DNA of 64,000 nt from Prorocentrum cordatum (GCA_963575745.1 CAUYUJ010001348.1:212501-276500); one strand, 5' to 3'. Shown: positions 43,530 to 53,997, numbered from the stretch's first letter. The notes: generated from the letters alone by a model not told the origin. Program-made: numbers and translations.

Positions 43530-44397
43530 GCTTACTTACGCAACTCACTAGGCATTGTGCAGCGTTCTACGCGTTGTTGCTCTCTTCGTCCACGCGACGG
43601 CCACGGGCAGCAAGCACAGTAGCAAACCCAGCAGAGACATGGACGCTCATGTATTCACACATTTCACCAGCTGTCCTTCCCACCACTGGGGGGGGCGACC
43701 ATTTTGAACGACTGGGCAGAGCGCCGATCCAAAAATGAGGCGCGGGGCGGGGCGGTGGACGGGAATGCGGGATGGAGGGAGGAAGGGCAACCACATGTGA
43801 ACCCTACCCCCGCAGGTCGGGTTTCTGAAACGCCGGCTGTGGTTCAGAATTCGAAGGATGGCTGCCTCAGGGTGGATCCAAGCTGGGACGTCCGCGTCAG
43901 ATGCCCCAGCGTCGAAATGGACCCCTGCAAGGGTACAGTTCGCAAGCGGCCGCTGAGAAAAGGAAGTCCGCCCAGCCGGGGGGGGGGGGGGGCGAAATGC
44001 CACACCAAACAGAGAGACACCACCCACGTCAACGCTGACGGATCACCGCCCCGTTCTCGCGAGTCGCGGGGCCCCCCCTCCCCTCGGCCTCCGCGCATGC
44101 GCCAGGCGGCGCCGCGGCCGCGCAGAGCTCCGGGTCGAGGCCGCGCCGCACAGCAGCGCGCCGCCCGCACGCCAAGCGCGCCCCGGGTCTGGGGCTCCTC
44201 GGCAGCCCGGCGTGCACTCTGGCACGCTCCATTACGCCGGCACGCCTCTTCATTCTGTTCCCTCCCACACTCCAGGCATCAAAAAACATAGCCAGAGTCC
44301 GGCATCCCCGAACGGCATTCCCGACCCTCCTGTGTGTGGGGTCCTCGTTTTGAATTGGCAGCGCCGCGCGTCTCCTCCTTACGTCCTTCCTTCGATT
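43530..44397. other. No recognisable gene
   Basis: No coding or repeat match except a G-run at 43978-43992. Confidence 0.5.
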
Positions 44398-44615
44398 CTC
44401 CCCCTCCTCCTCCTCCTCCTCCTCCTCCTCCTCCTCCTCCTCGTCCTCCTCGTCTCCTCATCTTCCTCCTCCCCCTCCTCCTCCTCCTCCTCCTCCTCCT
44501 CCTCCCGTGCTCCTCCCTTGCTGCTGCTCTTCCTCCTCCTCCTCCTCCTCCTCCTCCTCCTCCTCTTCCTCCTCCTCCTCCTCTTCCTCTTCCTCTTCCT
44601 CCTCTTCCTCCTTCC
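44398..44615. repeat. (CCT)n polypyrimidine tract
   Basis: About 210 bp of CCT/CTT triplets with interruptions. Confidence 0.95.
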
Positions 44616-45285
44616 TGCACTCACCAATTTCGGTACACACCACACCCCTCACGCGCTTCGTGGCCCCCTAGGGAACTCCACCGAAGGCCCCAGTCGCAGG
44701 GTGCGTGTACCGCCCGCCGACTATTTCGGCACACAGATTGGATAACACGAGCTCTCTTCACCCTTCGAGCCGAAACTTCAGCGCGAGGACGCGAGAGCGA
44801 GAAAGAGAGAGAAGAAGCGGGAAGAGGATTACCCAGGTAGGGGAGTCCATAGGTAGATAAAACTGCGTTGGAACACATGTAGACTTTTGAAGATGTGTCT
44901 CATGCGAAACGCACCGGACCATCTCGCTCGCGGCATCTCGGAGCCCAGAGCTGTGAGGATATCTCAAGCAAATCGCGCTGGACCACCACTCGCGCGCAAC
45001 GTTTCGGAGCCCAGAATTGCAAGGATGTTTCAAACGAAGCAGAAACGAGAATTGTGAGGATGTCGCAGGCGAAACGGCCCGGACTACGGACCACCAATTT
45101 TTGTTGAGGATGTATCTGCTTGCGCGTCCCTCGGCCAGATCAAGCTCTTACCACAACAGCGCCCCGTTCAGCCAACTGTTGAGGGAAAACAAAGTCCCGG
45201 AGTCGGGTCCTGGTCCCCGAGTCTTCCGCCTGAACCGGCTCTCTTCTTTCGGAGTCGTTCATCCGGGGAGGGACCATGCGATGCG
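44616..45285. other. No gene; GCCCAGAATTG short repeats
   Basis: GGAGCCCAGA(G/A)(C/T)TG..AGGATAT/AGGATGTTTC words recur at 44938, 45006 and 45050 with loose spacing. No coding match. Confidence 0.5.
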
Positions 45286-46086
45286 ATGCGATGCGACCAC
45301 CGTTGCGGACAGCGTCCGGGCCTAGAGCAGACCAGGTGGGTGAGGCCATGGCCTCTAGGATCTGAGGTGTCTGGATTCATGCAATGCGAGACATGCAAAA
45401 AGCTAGGAGGAGAGGGGGAGGAGGAGGAGGAGGAGGAGGAGAAGACAGTCCATGGTGTCAGCGTCGGCGCGGGTTGGGCGAGACGTCTCGACGTTCGCAG
45501 ACCATGGGACCCGCAAGCGGCGAAAGACCTCCGGAGCGCCTGCAGCGGCTTCGGCGGCTTTCCCACGGGGAGGGCAGAGCTGGCGGGCCCTCTCGGAAGG
45601 CTCCGGAGGCCGCGGGCCTTCCGGGGAACTTCCTTAACTAAGCTGAAATCGGGCGTGTCCCCCTACAAGACGGTGTCCTCCAAGGTCCTCAAGGGCGGGG
45701 GCATCCAGCGCCACTACGCGTGTTCTACATCCAGCAAAAGTACTCACCTGACCCAGTTCAGGTACTACCCATGCAGGGCCCGGCCTGCCACCATGACGCG
45801 CCTCTCCATGCTCACGGCGACGCGCGGAGAGGAGGCCGCCAACGGGGCCCACCAGGCGGAGAGTGCAAGCCGCAAGCGGTTTGCCAAGACCTACGCTACC
45901 AGGCGGAAGGAGCTCTACAAGATTCGCTACGCCGACCCCGAGCAGCGGAAGACGAAACAGCTGAAGGACAAGATCCGCTTCGCGAAGTACCGCGCCGACC
46001 AGAAGCACATCGCCCCCCAGAAGCGCCTGATCCAGGAGCGCCGCACGGCAAAGATCGCCAAGAAGCGGCCCGCCGCGGCTCGCTGA
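45286..46086 (+). CDS. LINE N-terminal segment (ORF1-like), basic
   Basis: The likely real part is from about 45630 (GTSLTKLKSGVSPYK). It ends in a strongly basic helical tail (SRKRFAKTYATRRKELYKIR; KDKIRFAKYRADQK; RRTAKIAKKRPAAAR), which suits nucleic-acid binding. A GGA tract at 45417-45441 gives the Glu run earlier in the frame, so the true start is uncertain. It is followed, after one TGA and 51 bases in the same frame, by the endonuclease ATG. It could be a separate ORF1 or the front of one long polyprotein interrupted by the TGA. No named domain was recognised. Confidence 0.5.
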   Translation: MRCDHRCGQRPGLEQTRWVRPWPLGSEVSGFMQCETCKKLGGEGEEEEEEEEKTVHGVSVGAGWARRLDVRRPWDPQAAKDLRSACSGFGGFPTGRAELAGPLGRLRRPRAFRGTSLTKLKSGVSPYKTVSSKVLKGGGIQRHYACSTSSKSTHLTQFRYYPCRARPATMTRLSMLTATRGEEAANGAHQAESASRKRFAKTYATRRKELYKIRYADPEQRKTKQLKDKIRFAKYRADQKHIAPQKRLIQERRTAKIAKKRPAAAR

Positions 46087-46137
46087 AGGCGCCCACCTGC
46101 CGTAGACCCCCTGTGCGGCGGGGGGGGCGAGAAGGGG

Positions 46138-46968
46138 ATGACGGAGCTGCAGGTTGCCACCCTCAACGTCACGAGCCTCCGGGCGGACCGCTTGCAGGAG
46201 ATCTTTACGTTTTTTGCACTTCGTCACGCACATGTTTTATGTCTTCAGGAGGTCCGGCTAGCCTCCGCCAAGCCCGCGTGGGTCACCAGACTCGCGCTCA
46301 AGTATGGTTGGCGCGTGGTGTGCTCCACGCCTCCACCCAGGAACGCCAGGCGTGCCGTTCAGCAGGGCGGCGCTGCCATTTTCTGGCGCACATCTCTTGG
46401 GCGCGTTGCTGTTCATCGAGCCGCTTCCCATCGTGAAGTTGCTATTCGTACCAAGCTGGGAGTTTTTACATCTGGGCATGGGCCAGCTGCAGTGCGCTCC
46501 GACCCCTGGATGGAGGAAGTCGTCAATTTCACATCCACCGTGGCTCGTCGTACTCCGCCGGTGCCGCGGTGCATCGCTGGCGACCTGAACTGGCGCCCCT
46601 CTTACGTCAACGCGCTGCCGACGCACGCCGTCCTGCGTGCCGCAACTACGCCTACGACCCTAGCAGGGACCTCTCCTACGCGAGCCGTGGGGGCCGGCAT
46701 CGAGCTGAAGCTTGAGAGCGTCGCCTTCCTCCCGCTCGTTCCTCATCGCGAGCTGGTGATCTTCTCTGCGCAGGTCGCCGCCCCGTCGGCGCAGGCTACG
46801 CGAATGCGCCGCACTACACGGTTCACGCTCGACCCGGGGACCATCCTGCTGGTGAGCGACACCGAGGAGCTGCAGAGCCAATGGATGCCACCCTGCCGGC
46901 CTGCCCAGCCGCCGCCCCTCTCCCGGAGAGGTGGGGGCGATGGCACGCCCGGGCCGAGGGGGCGCTGA
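46138..46968 (+). CDS. LINE APE-type endonuclease
   Basis: The 276-residue frame opens MTELQVATLNVTSLRADRLQ (N10), continues VLCLQEVRLA (E38), QGGAAIFWR (76-84) and CIAGDLNWRP (GDLN 148-151). These are the metal- and phosphate-binding landmarks of the exonuclease-endonuclease-phosphatase fold that nicks target DNA for target-primed reverse transcription. Near residues 201-206 it reads VPHREL, where active enzymes have SDHR, so the general-base aspartate may be lost or shifted. The last 30 residues (after SQWMPP) are out of frame with the RT that follows. Removing a one-base gap there would let the reading flow straight into the RT frame. Confidence 0.78.
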   Translation: MTELQVATLNVTSLRADRLQEIFTFFALRHAHVLCLQEVRLASAKPAWVTRLALKYGWRVVCSTPPPRNARRAVQQGGAAIFWRTSLGRVAVHRAASHREVAIRTKLGVFTSGHGPAAVRSDPWMEEVVNFTSTVARRTPPVPRCIAGDLNWRPSYVNALPTHAVLRAATTPTTLAGTSPTRAVGAGIELKLESVAFLPLVPHRELVIFSAQVAAPSAQATRMRRTTRFTLDPGTILLVSDTEELQSQWMPPCRPAQPPPLSRRGGGDGTPGPRGR

Positions 46969-49412
46969 CGGCAGCTGCCCACCAGGGGTGGGTATTACAA
47001 GACGGGGCCGCTGAACGATCCAAGGGATCCCTCCCTACCTCGCGCAGGGTGGCCACGACTCCGGCGGTGCGGCCCGCCGAGCCGATGGAGCTGGTACGCC
47101 TGAAACGCCTTGGCCGCCGCGTTGCCCACCAGCTCCGCGACCATGCAGACGAGCTCATCGCTGGCCCTCTTCTGCGCCAGTACGTGGACTCGGCCCTCCG
47201 GGGCCGGTTGACAGCTGGCCCGAAAGGCCGGCCGACACACGCAGAGGCACACGGCAAGATCTCGAAGGCCATCTCCGCGATCCAGCGGGACCTGCTCAGA
47301 GATCGCCGCTCCGAGTGGCGCCGCCTCTTCCAGCACTTCACGACGGACGCGTGGAGGGCAGCCACTGCAGAGGTTCATGGGCCCTCCGAGTGCCCCAGTT
47401 TCAACGCCGAGGACATGGCGGAGGAGTGGAAGCGAGCGTGGGCCCCGTCAGACCCCAACTACGACGAGCAGAGGTGCGCGGCCAGGCGGGGGCAGTACGC
47501 CGCGGAGGCGCACGAGCCCTTGCCGAAGACCGCCAACGCCTACGACGAGGAGTGGCACCCCTCCTACGCCGACTTCCGGGTCGCCGTGCGCAAGGCCAAA
47601 GGCAGCGCAGGCTATGACGGTTGGCACTCTAGCGAACTCAAGATGATCTCCGAGCATTTCGAGTTCTTGCTTTTCGAACTCTACACGCTATGGCGGGACA
47701 CCTGCGAGACCCTCCTGGTCGAGAGGCCCGCCACCGAGCTCCAACACCTCCTCTTCGCCTGGCGGGTTGTTGGGGTGCCAAAGAAAGACCCGACGCAATC
47801 CCGGCCTATAGGGGTGGGCTCCGTGCTCCTCAGGGCCTGGCTCACAGCTTGCGAGCCCAGCCTGCCCACGCCACAGGACGCTCAGTTCGCCTGCAAAGCG
47901 GGCTCCACGGTGGTCCACGCCTGCTGCTTGTGGCTGCACGCCTGCCAGCGCGGCTCGTGCGGACTGGAGCGTGACCTGTCCAAGTGCTACGACAACGCGC
48001 CGCATGTGGTGGCAGACGCGGCGCTCCGCAACGCCCAGACGCCACGCCGAGTGCGGGCGGTGACTAACGCTGCCTGGCGGGGCCCTCGGAGGTGCCAGGT
48101 GGCGGGGGAGCTGGCCAGTGAGACACTCTGGCCAACGCGCAGCCTCGCTCAAGGGGACAGCACGGCGCCGAAGGTCCTGTGCCACGCACTTTCCCCCTGG
48201 GAGATCAACGGCACCAAGTTCCTTTTCATGGACGACAGGTCCGCCGTCTTCGACTCCGTCCCGCAGATGGAGTCAGACGTGCAGGCCACCAACGCCTTCG
48301 ACTCAGGCACGGGCGCTATCGAGAACGTCGGGAAGCGCCAGGTCTGGAAGCGAGGGGACAAGACGCAGATCGAGCACATCGGCATCCTCGCTGTCCCTGA
48401 TGCTCCGGATGAGCCGATTACGCCTGCCGGGGGCTGGACCAAGCTCCGCAAGCGCTTGCACACCATTCGAGGCCTCCCGGGAGGCAGCGAAGCCAGGGCC
48501 ACGGCGGTCCGGGCCTACGCTAAACCGTTGTGGACTTTGTGTTCCCCGGTTTTCTCTCTGCCACCGCCCGACGTCGTCCCAGCAGCGATGTCAGCGGTGC
48601 TTTCGACGAGGTGCACTTGGTGGTGCCGAGGCCGTTTCTGGGCCTCGAATATCGACCTGCACCCCATCTTCAGCGCGGTGCTCACGGCCATTGACCGCAT
48701 CACCACCTGGGACCTCCGCTGGAGTACATTCCTCGAGGTGAATTTCACGACGTTCTTCGATGCCATAGGTTTCGAGTTCCTGCAGCACGACCCAGAGCGC
48801 GGAGTGCAGGTCCGACGCTCGGTGGACGAGCCTGATGTCCGAGTTCGCCGATTGTGCGGGCGCAGACACATCTTCTGGAGCGACGAAGAGATGGTGCCGC
48901 ACCTCCTTCGCCAAGTATGCCGGGCGAGAGCTCTTGCCCACGCATCCGCGTCTCGCCACGACTCGGAGGGGGTCGACCAGATCGACCTTGAAGCCTCCTC
49001 GGCACGAGCGTGGTCCACTTTCCGGGACTCGCTGACCCTGGAGGACAGGATCCACTTGAAGATCTTTCGCTGCGGAGCGACACGCAGCCCGACGAGAAGA
49101 TGGAGCACCACCAGGCCCGATCTCACGGCGGCCTGCCCGTCCTGCGGGGGTCCCCATCGACCGAGTGCGCGCCACTACGTGGCCGAGTGCGCCGCCCTGG
49201 CGGGTTTCCGGCAGGAGCTGAACGACGCGTACCACATCCCACCTGGCTGGTGGGCACGCCAGCCGCGGGCGACGCTGAAGACGGGATGGATCACTTTCCC
49301 GGCTCACGCGTCCGCGGCCCGCAGAGCGGAGCTCCAGGTGGCCGTCTGCCGCATGGGGCTCGTTGCCATGGCGCAGATGGCAGAGGATTGCGAGGTGTTG
49401 AAGAGAGCCTAG
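46881..49412 (+). CDS. LINE reverse transcriptase with zinc knuckle
   Basis: The 843-residue frame has a helical leader and then all RT blocks: KAKGSAGYDGWHSSELK (238-254), VGVPKKDPTQSRPIGVGSVL (297-316), motif A GLERDLSKCYDN (Asp 365), motif B LAQGDSTAPKV (422-432), motif C KFLFMDDRSAV (FMDD 449-452). Motif D/E is ENVGKRQVWKRG with EHIGILAV. The catalytic triad is present. A C-terminal CPSCG..H..C (C752, C755, H765, C770; CX2CX9HX4C) is the zinc knuckle typical of many LINEs. No RNase H motif was identified. It overlaps the endonuclease frame by 88 bp, so translation would need a frameshift, re-initiation at the ATG at 46881, or a corrected base. Good evidence for a recently active element. 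Confidence 0.88.
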   Translation: MDATLPACPAAAPLPERWGRWHARAEGALTAAAHQGWVLQDGAAERSKGSLPTSRRVATTPAVRPAEPMELVRLKRLGRRVAHQLRDHADELIAGPLLRQYVDSALRGRLTAGPKGRPTHAEAHGKISKAISAIQRDLLRDRRSEWRRLFQHFTTDAWRAATAEVHGPSECPSFNAEDMAEEWKRAWAPSDPNYDEQRCAARRGQYAAEAHEPLPKTANAYDEEWHPSYADFRVAVRKAKGSAGYDGWHSSELKMISEHFEFLLFELYTLWRDTCETLLVERPATELQHLLFAWRVVGVPKKDPTQSRPIGVGSVLLRAWLTACEPSLPTPQDAQFACKAGSTVVHACCLWLHACQRGSCGLERDLSKCYDNAPHVVADAALRNAQTPRRVRAVTNAAWRGPRRCQVAGELASETLWPTRSLAQGDSTAPKVLCHALSPWEINGTKFLFMDDRSAVFDSVPQMESDVQATNAFDSGTGAIENVGKRQVWKRGDKTQIEHIGILAVPDAPDEPITPAGGWTKLRKRLHTIRGLPGGSEARATAVRAYAKPLWTLCSPVFSLPPPDVVPAAMSAVLSTRCTWWCRGRFWASNIDLHPIFSAVLTAIDRITTWDLRWSTFLEVNFTTFFDAIGFEFLQHDPERGVQVRRSVDEPDVRVRRLCGRRHIFWSDEEMVPHLLRQVCRARALAHASASRHDSEGVDQIDLEASSARAWSTFRDSLTLEDRIHLKIFRCGATRSPTRRWSTTRPDLTAACPSCGGPHRPSARHYVAECAALAGFRQELNDAYHIPPGWWARQPRATLKTGWITFPAHASAARRAELQVAVCRMGLVAMAQMAEDCEVLKRA

Positions 49413-49545
49413 GGCATCCGAGCGACTTCGTCCCGATGTTCGACTTTTACGGCCTGTTTTTCGACCTCCTCCTCCTCCTCTCCATGTTCACGTTTCCCCC
49501 AGGTTCTAACTTTCGTTCAGTTGTTCCTGATGTACAACCCGCCCC
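49413..49545 (+). other. Probable 3' untranslated region of the LINE
   Basis: 133 bp after the RT stop with a CCTCCTCCTCCTC run and a T-rich stretch, before the inverted-repeat segment. Confidence 0.45.
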
Positions 49546-49680
49546 CTGTCCCCCTACAGGGGGATGTTCGACGATGAAAAAAGTACTCCCAAATGGTCAA
49601 AAATAATACAACAATGGTCCCCAGACGATTTGTTTTTAAAACTATTTTTGAATGTTCCCCCTGTAGAGGGACATGCCCGA
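49546..49680. mobile_element. Short AT-rich segment bounded by CCCCCTACAG inverted ends
   Basis: The left end GTCCCCCTACAGGGGGATGT faces a right end whose reverse complement begins GTCCCTCTACAGGGGGAACA. The ends share about 17 of 20 positions. The roughly 100-bp interior is A/T-rich, unlike its surroundings. The terminal word CCCCTACAG is shared with the 21441 element. Confidence 0.6.
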
Positions 49681-49966
49681 CTTGAAGCTACGCCTACTCG
49701 GGGAAGGCCTGGGCCCCCCTCTCTCGCTCCCCCCCCCCCGCTCGCGAGGGGGGGGCGCTCCGCAGAGCCCCTGGGCGGCGGCGCGGCGGAGAGTCCTCGG
49801 GCCGTGGCCCGCTGCCCGCCGCGCGCGGGCTGCGCCGCCGCCCCGGCAGCGCGCGGGGCCGCCGGGGCCGCCGGGCGCGCCGAGCTCGGCGGGCGGGGGA
49901 GCGAACCGCAGTAAAACAAGGCTGGGATCGGGATACATCGCTCCTTCTACTGCACTCCTCCTCCTG

Positions 49967-50303
49967 CTCTTCCTTGTACTCCTCCTGCTCTTCCTCCTTC
50001 CTCCTTCCTCCTCCTCCTCCTCCTCCGCCTGCTCCCCTGCCAGGCAGCCTATCCAGGCCTCGTCTGTGCCAGACGGCCCGGACCTCGTGGGCGGAAGCGT
50101 CCTTGATCGTTGGCATGGCTGCGCTAAAATAGGGCTAGGATCGGGATAAATCGCTCCAGAGCGTTCCGGGGCGCTCTCAGAGAGTTCCGGAGCGCTCTGG
50201 AGCGGCCGCGGCGCCCAATACATCCTCCAAACCCGCCGATTCTCAGAGATTTTGAGTGATCCCGATCCGATGTTGTCCCGATCTTCGTGTCGTTTTACGC
50301 AAG
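49967..50303 (+). repeat. Left arm of a 5.5-kb-spaced inverted repeat
   Basis: The pyrimidine tract CTCTTCCTTGTACTCCTCCT leads into CCTGCTCCCCTGCCAGGCAG, then CGTTGGCATGGCTGCGCTAA, GGATCGGGATAAATCGCTCC, AACCCGCCGATTCTCAGAGA and GATGTTGTCCCGATCTTCG. All are found inverted at 55826-56160 with roughly one mismatch in twelve. GAGCGTTCCGG/GCGCTCT palindromes lie in the middle. Confidence 0.9.
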
Positions 50304-51132
50304 GCCGCTGGACCCCAGGGGAGGCAGAGGCACCGATGCCACTACCATCGGCCTTGATTGGCCGATGCCGCCACCGTCGGCCGAGGCCGCTACCGTCGGC
50401 CTAGAGATTTGGTGTCCGTTCCATGGGAGCCTGCGTGGCCCCCGGCACTGTCCAGCTTGGGCCTGATTTGGACTGGATTTGGAACACAGTTGGACCGGTT
50501 TTGGACCGGACTTGGACTGGATTCGTGGGGGCTAGGAGAACGAGGAGGGGGAGGGGGAACAGGAGGGGAGAGGAGGAGCAGGAGGATGGGCCAAATGTGA
50601 CCCCCACGCTGTCCACATGCAGGAAAAGCTGATTTCAACGTCGCCGCCCAAGGCTCCCATGAACAGACATCGAAGAGAGGACACAAGACCCTTCCGAGGG
50701 CCACATCGCCATAGGAGTGTAAGAAGGCACGTGTCGCGAGGCACAGGACACCAGGGTACCCTTGAGCTGGCCCTACTAATCCGGGCCGACTGTACCCACC
50801 CCTCGTCGCCAGCCACGGCTGGATTCGCCTCGCTGCCTGGCCGTGTCAGGAGAGCACCCCGGGGGGAGGCCCAGGGAGTAGACGGCATCGGTATCCTCAT
50901 GATCCCCCAGGCCCCCCCCTCCCATGGCCTCCTCCTGGCGCCATGGAGAGGAGGGTGAAGGGCGGTCCTCGGGAGGGACCGTCCGCAGCCTCCCCCCCCC
51001 GTCCTCGTCCCCCTCCATTTCGAACCCCCTCGTCGTCCTCCCCCCCCCCGCCCGCCCACCTCGCCCTCCTCTCGAGAGAGCTCCCCTCCCGCCTCTCCCC
51101 TGATCCCCTTTCTCTTCTTCGAGCCTAAGGAG

Positions 51133-51133
<1 letters not shown>
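50304..51133. other. No recognisable gene
   Basis: CTACCGTCGGCC words at 50340-50400 and TTGGACCGG(T/A)(T/C)TTGGAC words at 50455-50525. No coding match. Confidence 0.5.
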
Positions 51134-51231
<98 letters not shown>

Positions 51232-51310
51232 AACACACACAAACACACACAAACACACACACACACCACACTCTCACACACACACACAGACACACACACA
51301 CACACACATC
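51134..51310. repeat. (CA)n microsatellite
   Basis: About 85 CA units with a few AACA and ACTC interruptions near its 3' end. Confidence 0.97.
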
Positions 51311-51417
51311 GAGCGGGTGCGGTTCCGCCGCAGGATTGGGCCGAGGCCTCTGGAGCACCCGACGCCAGTGAGCCGTTCCTCCCCGCTCTCTCTCTTCCGA
51401 TCTGCTCGCCACCTCGA

Positions 51418-51452
51418 TTACAGTCGGGGCGTTGACCTAAGGAACCCGAAAT
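51418..51452 (+). repeat. One end of the CCCCTACAGTC-family element
   Basis: TTACAGTCGGGGCGTTGACC then TAAGGAACCCGAAAT equals the left end of the 21441 element. No matching right end is nearby. Confidence 0.7.
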
Positions 51453-52084
51453 CCGCCGATCCGGCGTGTGAGTTTCAAGGAGTCTCAGCTACAGCCTCGA
51501 GGCTGAGCCTCAGCCTCTGGGGGGGTTGCCGGGGTGGCTCTGCCGGGGAAGGGGGGGTGGGGGGGCGGGGGGTGCGAGTTTCCGGCGGCCCCTCACAAGG
51601 ATGCGTTTTTTGACACCCCTCACAAGGATCGTGGCCTCCGAGGGGGTTCCGAACTCGAGTACCACCCCTCCCGCACCAAGAGGCTCCGAGGAGGCCTCCA
51701 AGAGGCCCCAAGGGGCGCAGAAGAGGCCCCCAAGAAGCCCCAAGAGGCTCCCAAGAGACCCCCAAGAGGCCCTCTAGTGGCCCCAAGAGGCCCAAGAGGC
51801 CCCCAAGAAGCCCCAAGAGGCGCCCAAGAGGCCCCCAGAAGTCCCAGCCAACCACGAGATCCCAACCAGCATCCATGAGGCCTCTGACCCACCACCCACG
51901 CACGGTGGCGGGATAGGCCGACGGCCACTGGATCCGCCGCCCCCTGTGGTCTTGCCACAGGGGTGCACGGCGTGCTGGATGTTTCAGGTTTTGGTTTTGG
52001 TTCTTTTTCTAAAAGAACTCCCCAGTGGGCTTCGGCCCGTCCCGCCGGCCACCCGCAAGTTTCCGAAAATCCATCTGTCAATGC
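51453..52084 (-). repeat. R1 words, minus orientation, with unique flanks
   Basis: CCAAGAGGCCCCCAAGAAGC words at 51675-51850. The rest (51453-51674, 51860-52084) is unmatched. The stretch 51885-51980 (CACGGTGGCGGGATAG..GTCTTGCCACAGGGG) is the inverse of 22735-22815 (GGCAAGACCACACATGGCGG..CGCCACCGTGCCTGGG). Confidence 0.65.
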
Positions 52085-53510
52085 CTTTGTTGCCCCAACT
52101 TGGCCCAAGATGGCCTCCAAGACGGCCAAGATGGCCCAAGATGGCCTCCAAGATGCTCCAAGACGGCCAAAATGGCCTCCAAGACGGGTAAGATGGCTCC
52201 AAGATGCACCCAAGACGGCCCAAGATGGCCTCAAGATGGTCTAAGACGGCCCAAAAGGCCCGCAAAAGGCCTCCAAGACGGCCCAAGAGCCCTCCAAGAC
52301 GCCCTCCAGGAAGGCCCGAATAGGTTAAAATCATTGATTTTCCTTAGGTTTTTCAAGGATTTTGGCATGTTCTTCTTTTCAGCTCTCCGACGGCCCAAGA
52401 CGGCCCAAGAGGTCCCCAACATCGCCCCAACAGCACCCAAGAGGCCTCCAAGATGGCCCCATGACGGCCCAAGAGGCCCCCAAGAAGGCCCCAAGAGGGC
52501 CTCAAGACGGCCCAAGAGGCCTCCAAGACGCCCAAGATGGCCTCCAAGACGGCCAAGATGGCCCAAGATGGCCTCCAAGATGCCTCCAAGACGGCCAAGA
52601 TGGCCTCCAAGACGGGTAAGATGGCTCCAAGATGCACCCAAGACGGTCCAAGATGGCCTCAAGATGGTCTAAGACGGCCCAAAAGGCCCGCAAAAGGCCT
52701 CCAAGACGGCCCAAGAGCCCTCCAAGACGCCCTCCAGGAAGGCCCGAATAGGTTAAAATCATTGATTTTCCTTAGGTTTTTGAAGGATTTTGGCATGTTC
52801 TTCTTTTCAGCTCTCCGACGGCCCCAGACGGCCCATGAGGTCCCCAACATCGCCCCAACAGCACCCAAGAGGCCTCCAAGATGGCCCCATGACGGCCCAA
52901 GAGGCCCCCAAGAAGGCCCCAAGAGGGCCTCAAGACGGCCCAAGAGGCCTCCAAGACGCCCAAGATGGCCTCCAAGACGGCCAAGATGGCCCAAGATGGC
53001 CTCCAAGATGCCTCCAAGACGGCCAAAATGGCCTCCAAGACGGGTAAGATGGCTCCAAGATGCACCCAAGACGGCCCAAGATGGCCTCAAGATGGTCTAA
53101 GACGGCCCAAAAGGCCCGCAAAAGGCCTCCAAGACGGCCCAAGAGCCCTCCAAGACGCCCTCCAGGAAGGCCCGAATAGGTTAAAATCATTGATTTTCCT
53201 TAGGTTTTTCAAGGATTTTGGCATGTTCTTCTTTTCAGCTCTCCGACGGCCCAAGACGGCCCAAGAGGTCCCCAACATCGCCCCAACAGCACCCAAGAGG
53301 CCTCCAAGATGGCCCCATGACGGCCCAAGAGGCCCCCAAGAAGGCCCCAAGAGGGCCCCAAGACGGCCCAACAGGACTCCAAGACGCCCAAAATGGCCTC
53401 CAAGACGGCCAAGATGGCCTCCAAGACGGCCAAGAAGGCCTCCAAGACAGTGAAGATGGCCCCAAGCTGCACCCAATACGGCTCCACATGGCCTCAAGAT
53501 GGCCTTCGAC
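52085..53510 (-). repeat. Tandem array of a 428-bp R1 unit, over three copies
   Basis: GGTTAAAATCATTGATTTTC starts at 52323, 52751 and 53179, exactly 428 bp apart. Units differ at only a few positions, far less than R1 copies elsewhere. Each unit is R1 in minus orientation: an A/T core (CCTTAGGTTTTT.AAGGATTT, TTCTTCTTTTCAGCTCTCCG) plus CCAAGACGGCC words. The last unit diverges after about 53340. Confidence 0.93.
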
Positions 53511-53841
53511 TCCCCAAAAAGGCCCGCAAGAAGCCTCCGACGGCCCAAGAGTCCTCCAAAGCTCGAAAGCTCGGAAACCGCCTGGCCCGATAGCTCGCCC
53601 GACTCCGTGCTCCCCGAAGGCTTTCGAAACCCACTCGGGGAACGCGTGGCCCGATAGCTTGGCCAAGCGCAGACCCAACTTTCGGCCACGCGGGCGCTTC
53701 CAAAAAGGCAGGGGGCGGCGGTGGTTCGCCGTAGGCGTCTTCGATAAATGCTGAGTGAGAGGAGGGGAGGGAAAAAGAGAGGAGGGACGAGGGCGAAGAA
53801 GGATCACATCAGTCGGAGCGCCCCGGATCGGTGGCCGAAGG
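53511..53841. other. No recognisable gene
   Basis: GGCCCGATAGCT(C/T)G occurs twice (53584, 53649). Purine-rich at 53755-53800. Confidence 0.5.
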
Positions 53842-53997
53842 CCACTACAATAAGGAACGAGGCGACTTTCTCCATAAGTTAAACTTTGACTTCCCATCGA
53901 ACATCTCAGGAAAACCTAAGGCAAACAGCGAAACGATTGAGGAACACGGAGCCCCTCCCCAACGAAAAGGGTTCCTTCTTCAGCGCCCCCGGCTGTA
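53842..53997 (+). mobile_element. Second copy of the CCCCTACAGTC-family element
   Basis: ATAAGGAACGAGG, AGGAAAACCTAAGGCAAACA, AACACGGAGCCCCTCCCC and GGGTTCCTTCTTCAGCGCCC match the 21441 element in order. The right end GGCTGTA is preserved. The left TIR is reduced to CTACA. Confidence 0.75.

Larger units (their letters stand above)
45286..49412 (+). mobile_element. LINE retrotransposon, comparatively well preserved
   Basis: Three plus-strand frames give a basic N-terminal segment, an APE-type endonuclease, and a full RT with C-terminal zinc knuckle. The first two are in the same frame, separated by one TGA at 46084-46086 with no other stop before the next ATG. The second and third overlap by 88 bp with a frame change near 46880. 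Only these two lesions interrupt an otherwise continuous coding region, so the copy is much younger than the others here. The 3' end probably lies between 49413 and about 49545; no long A tail was seen. Confidence 0.82.
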
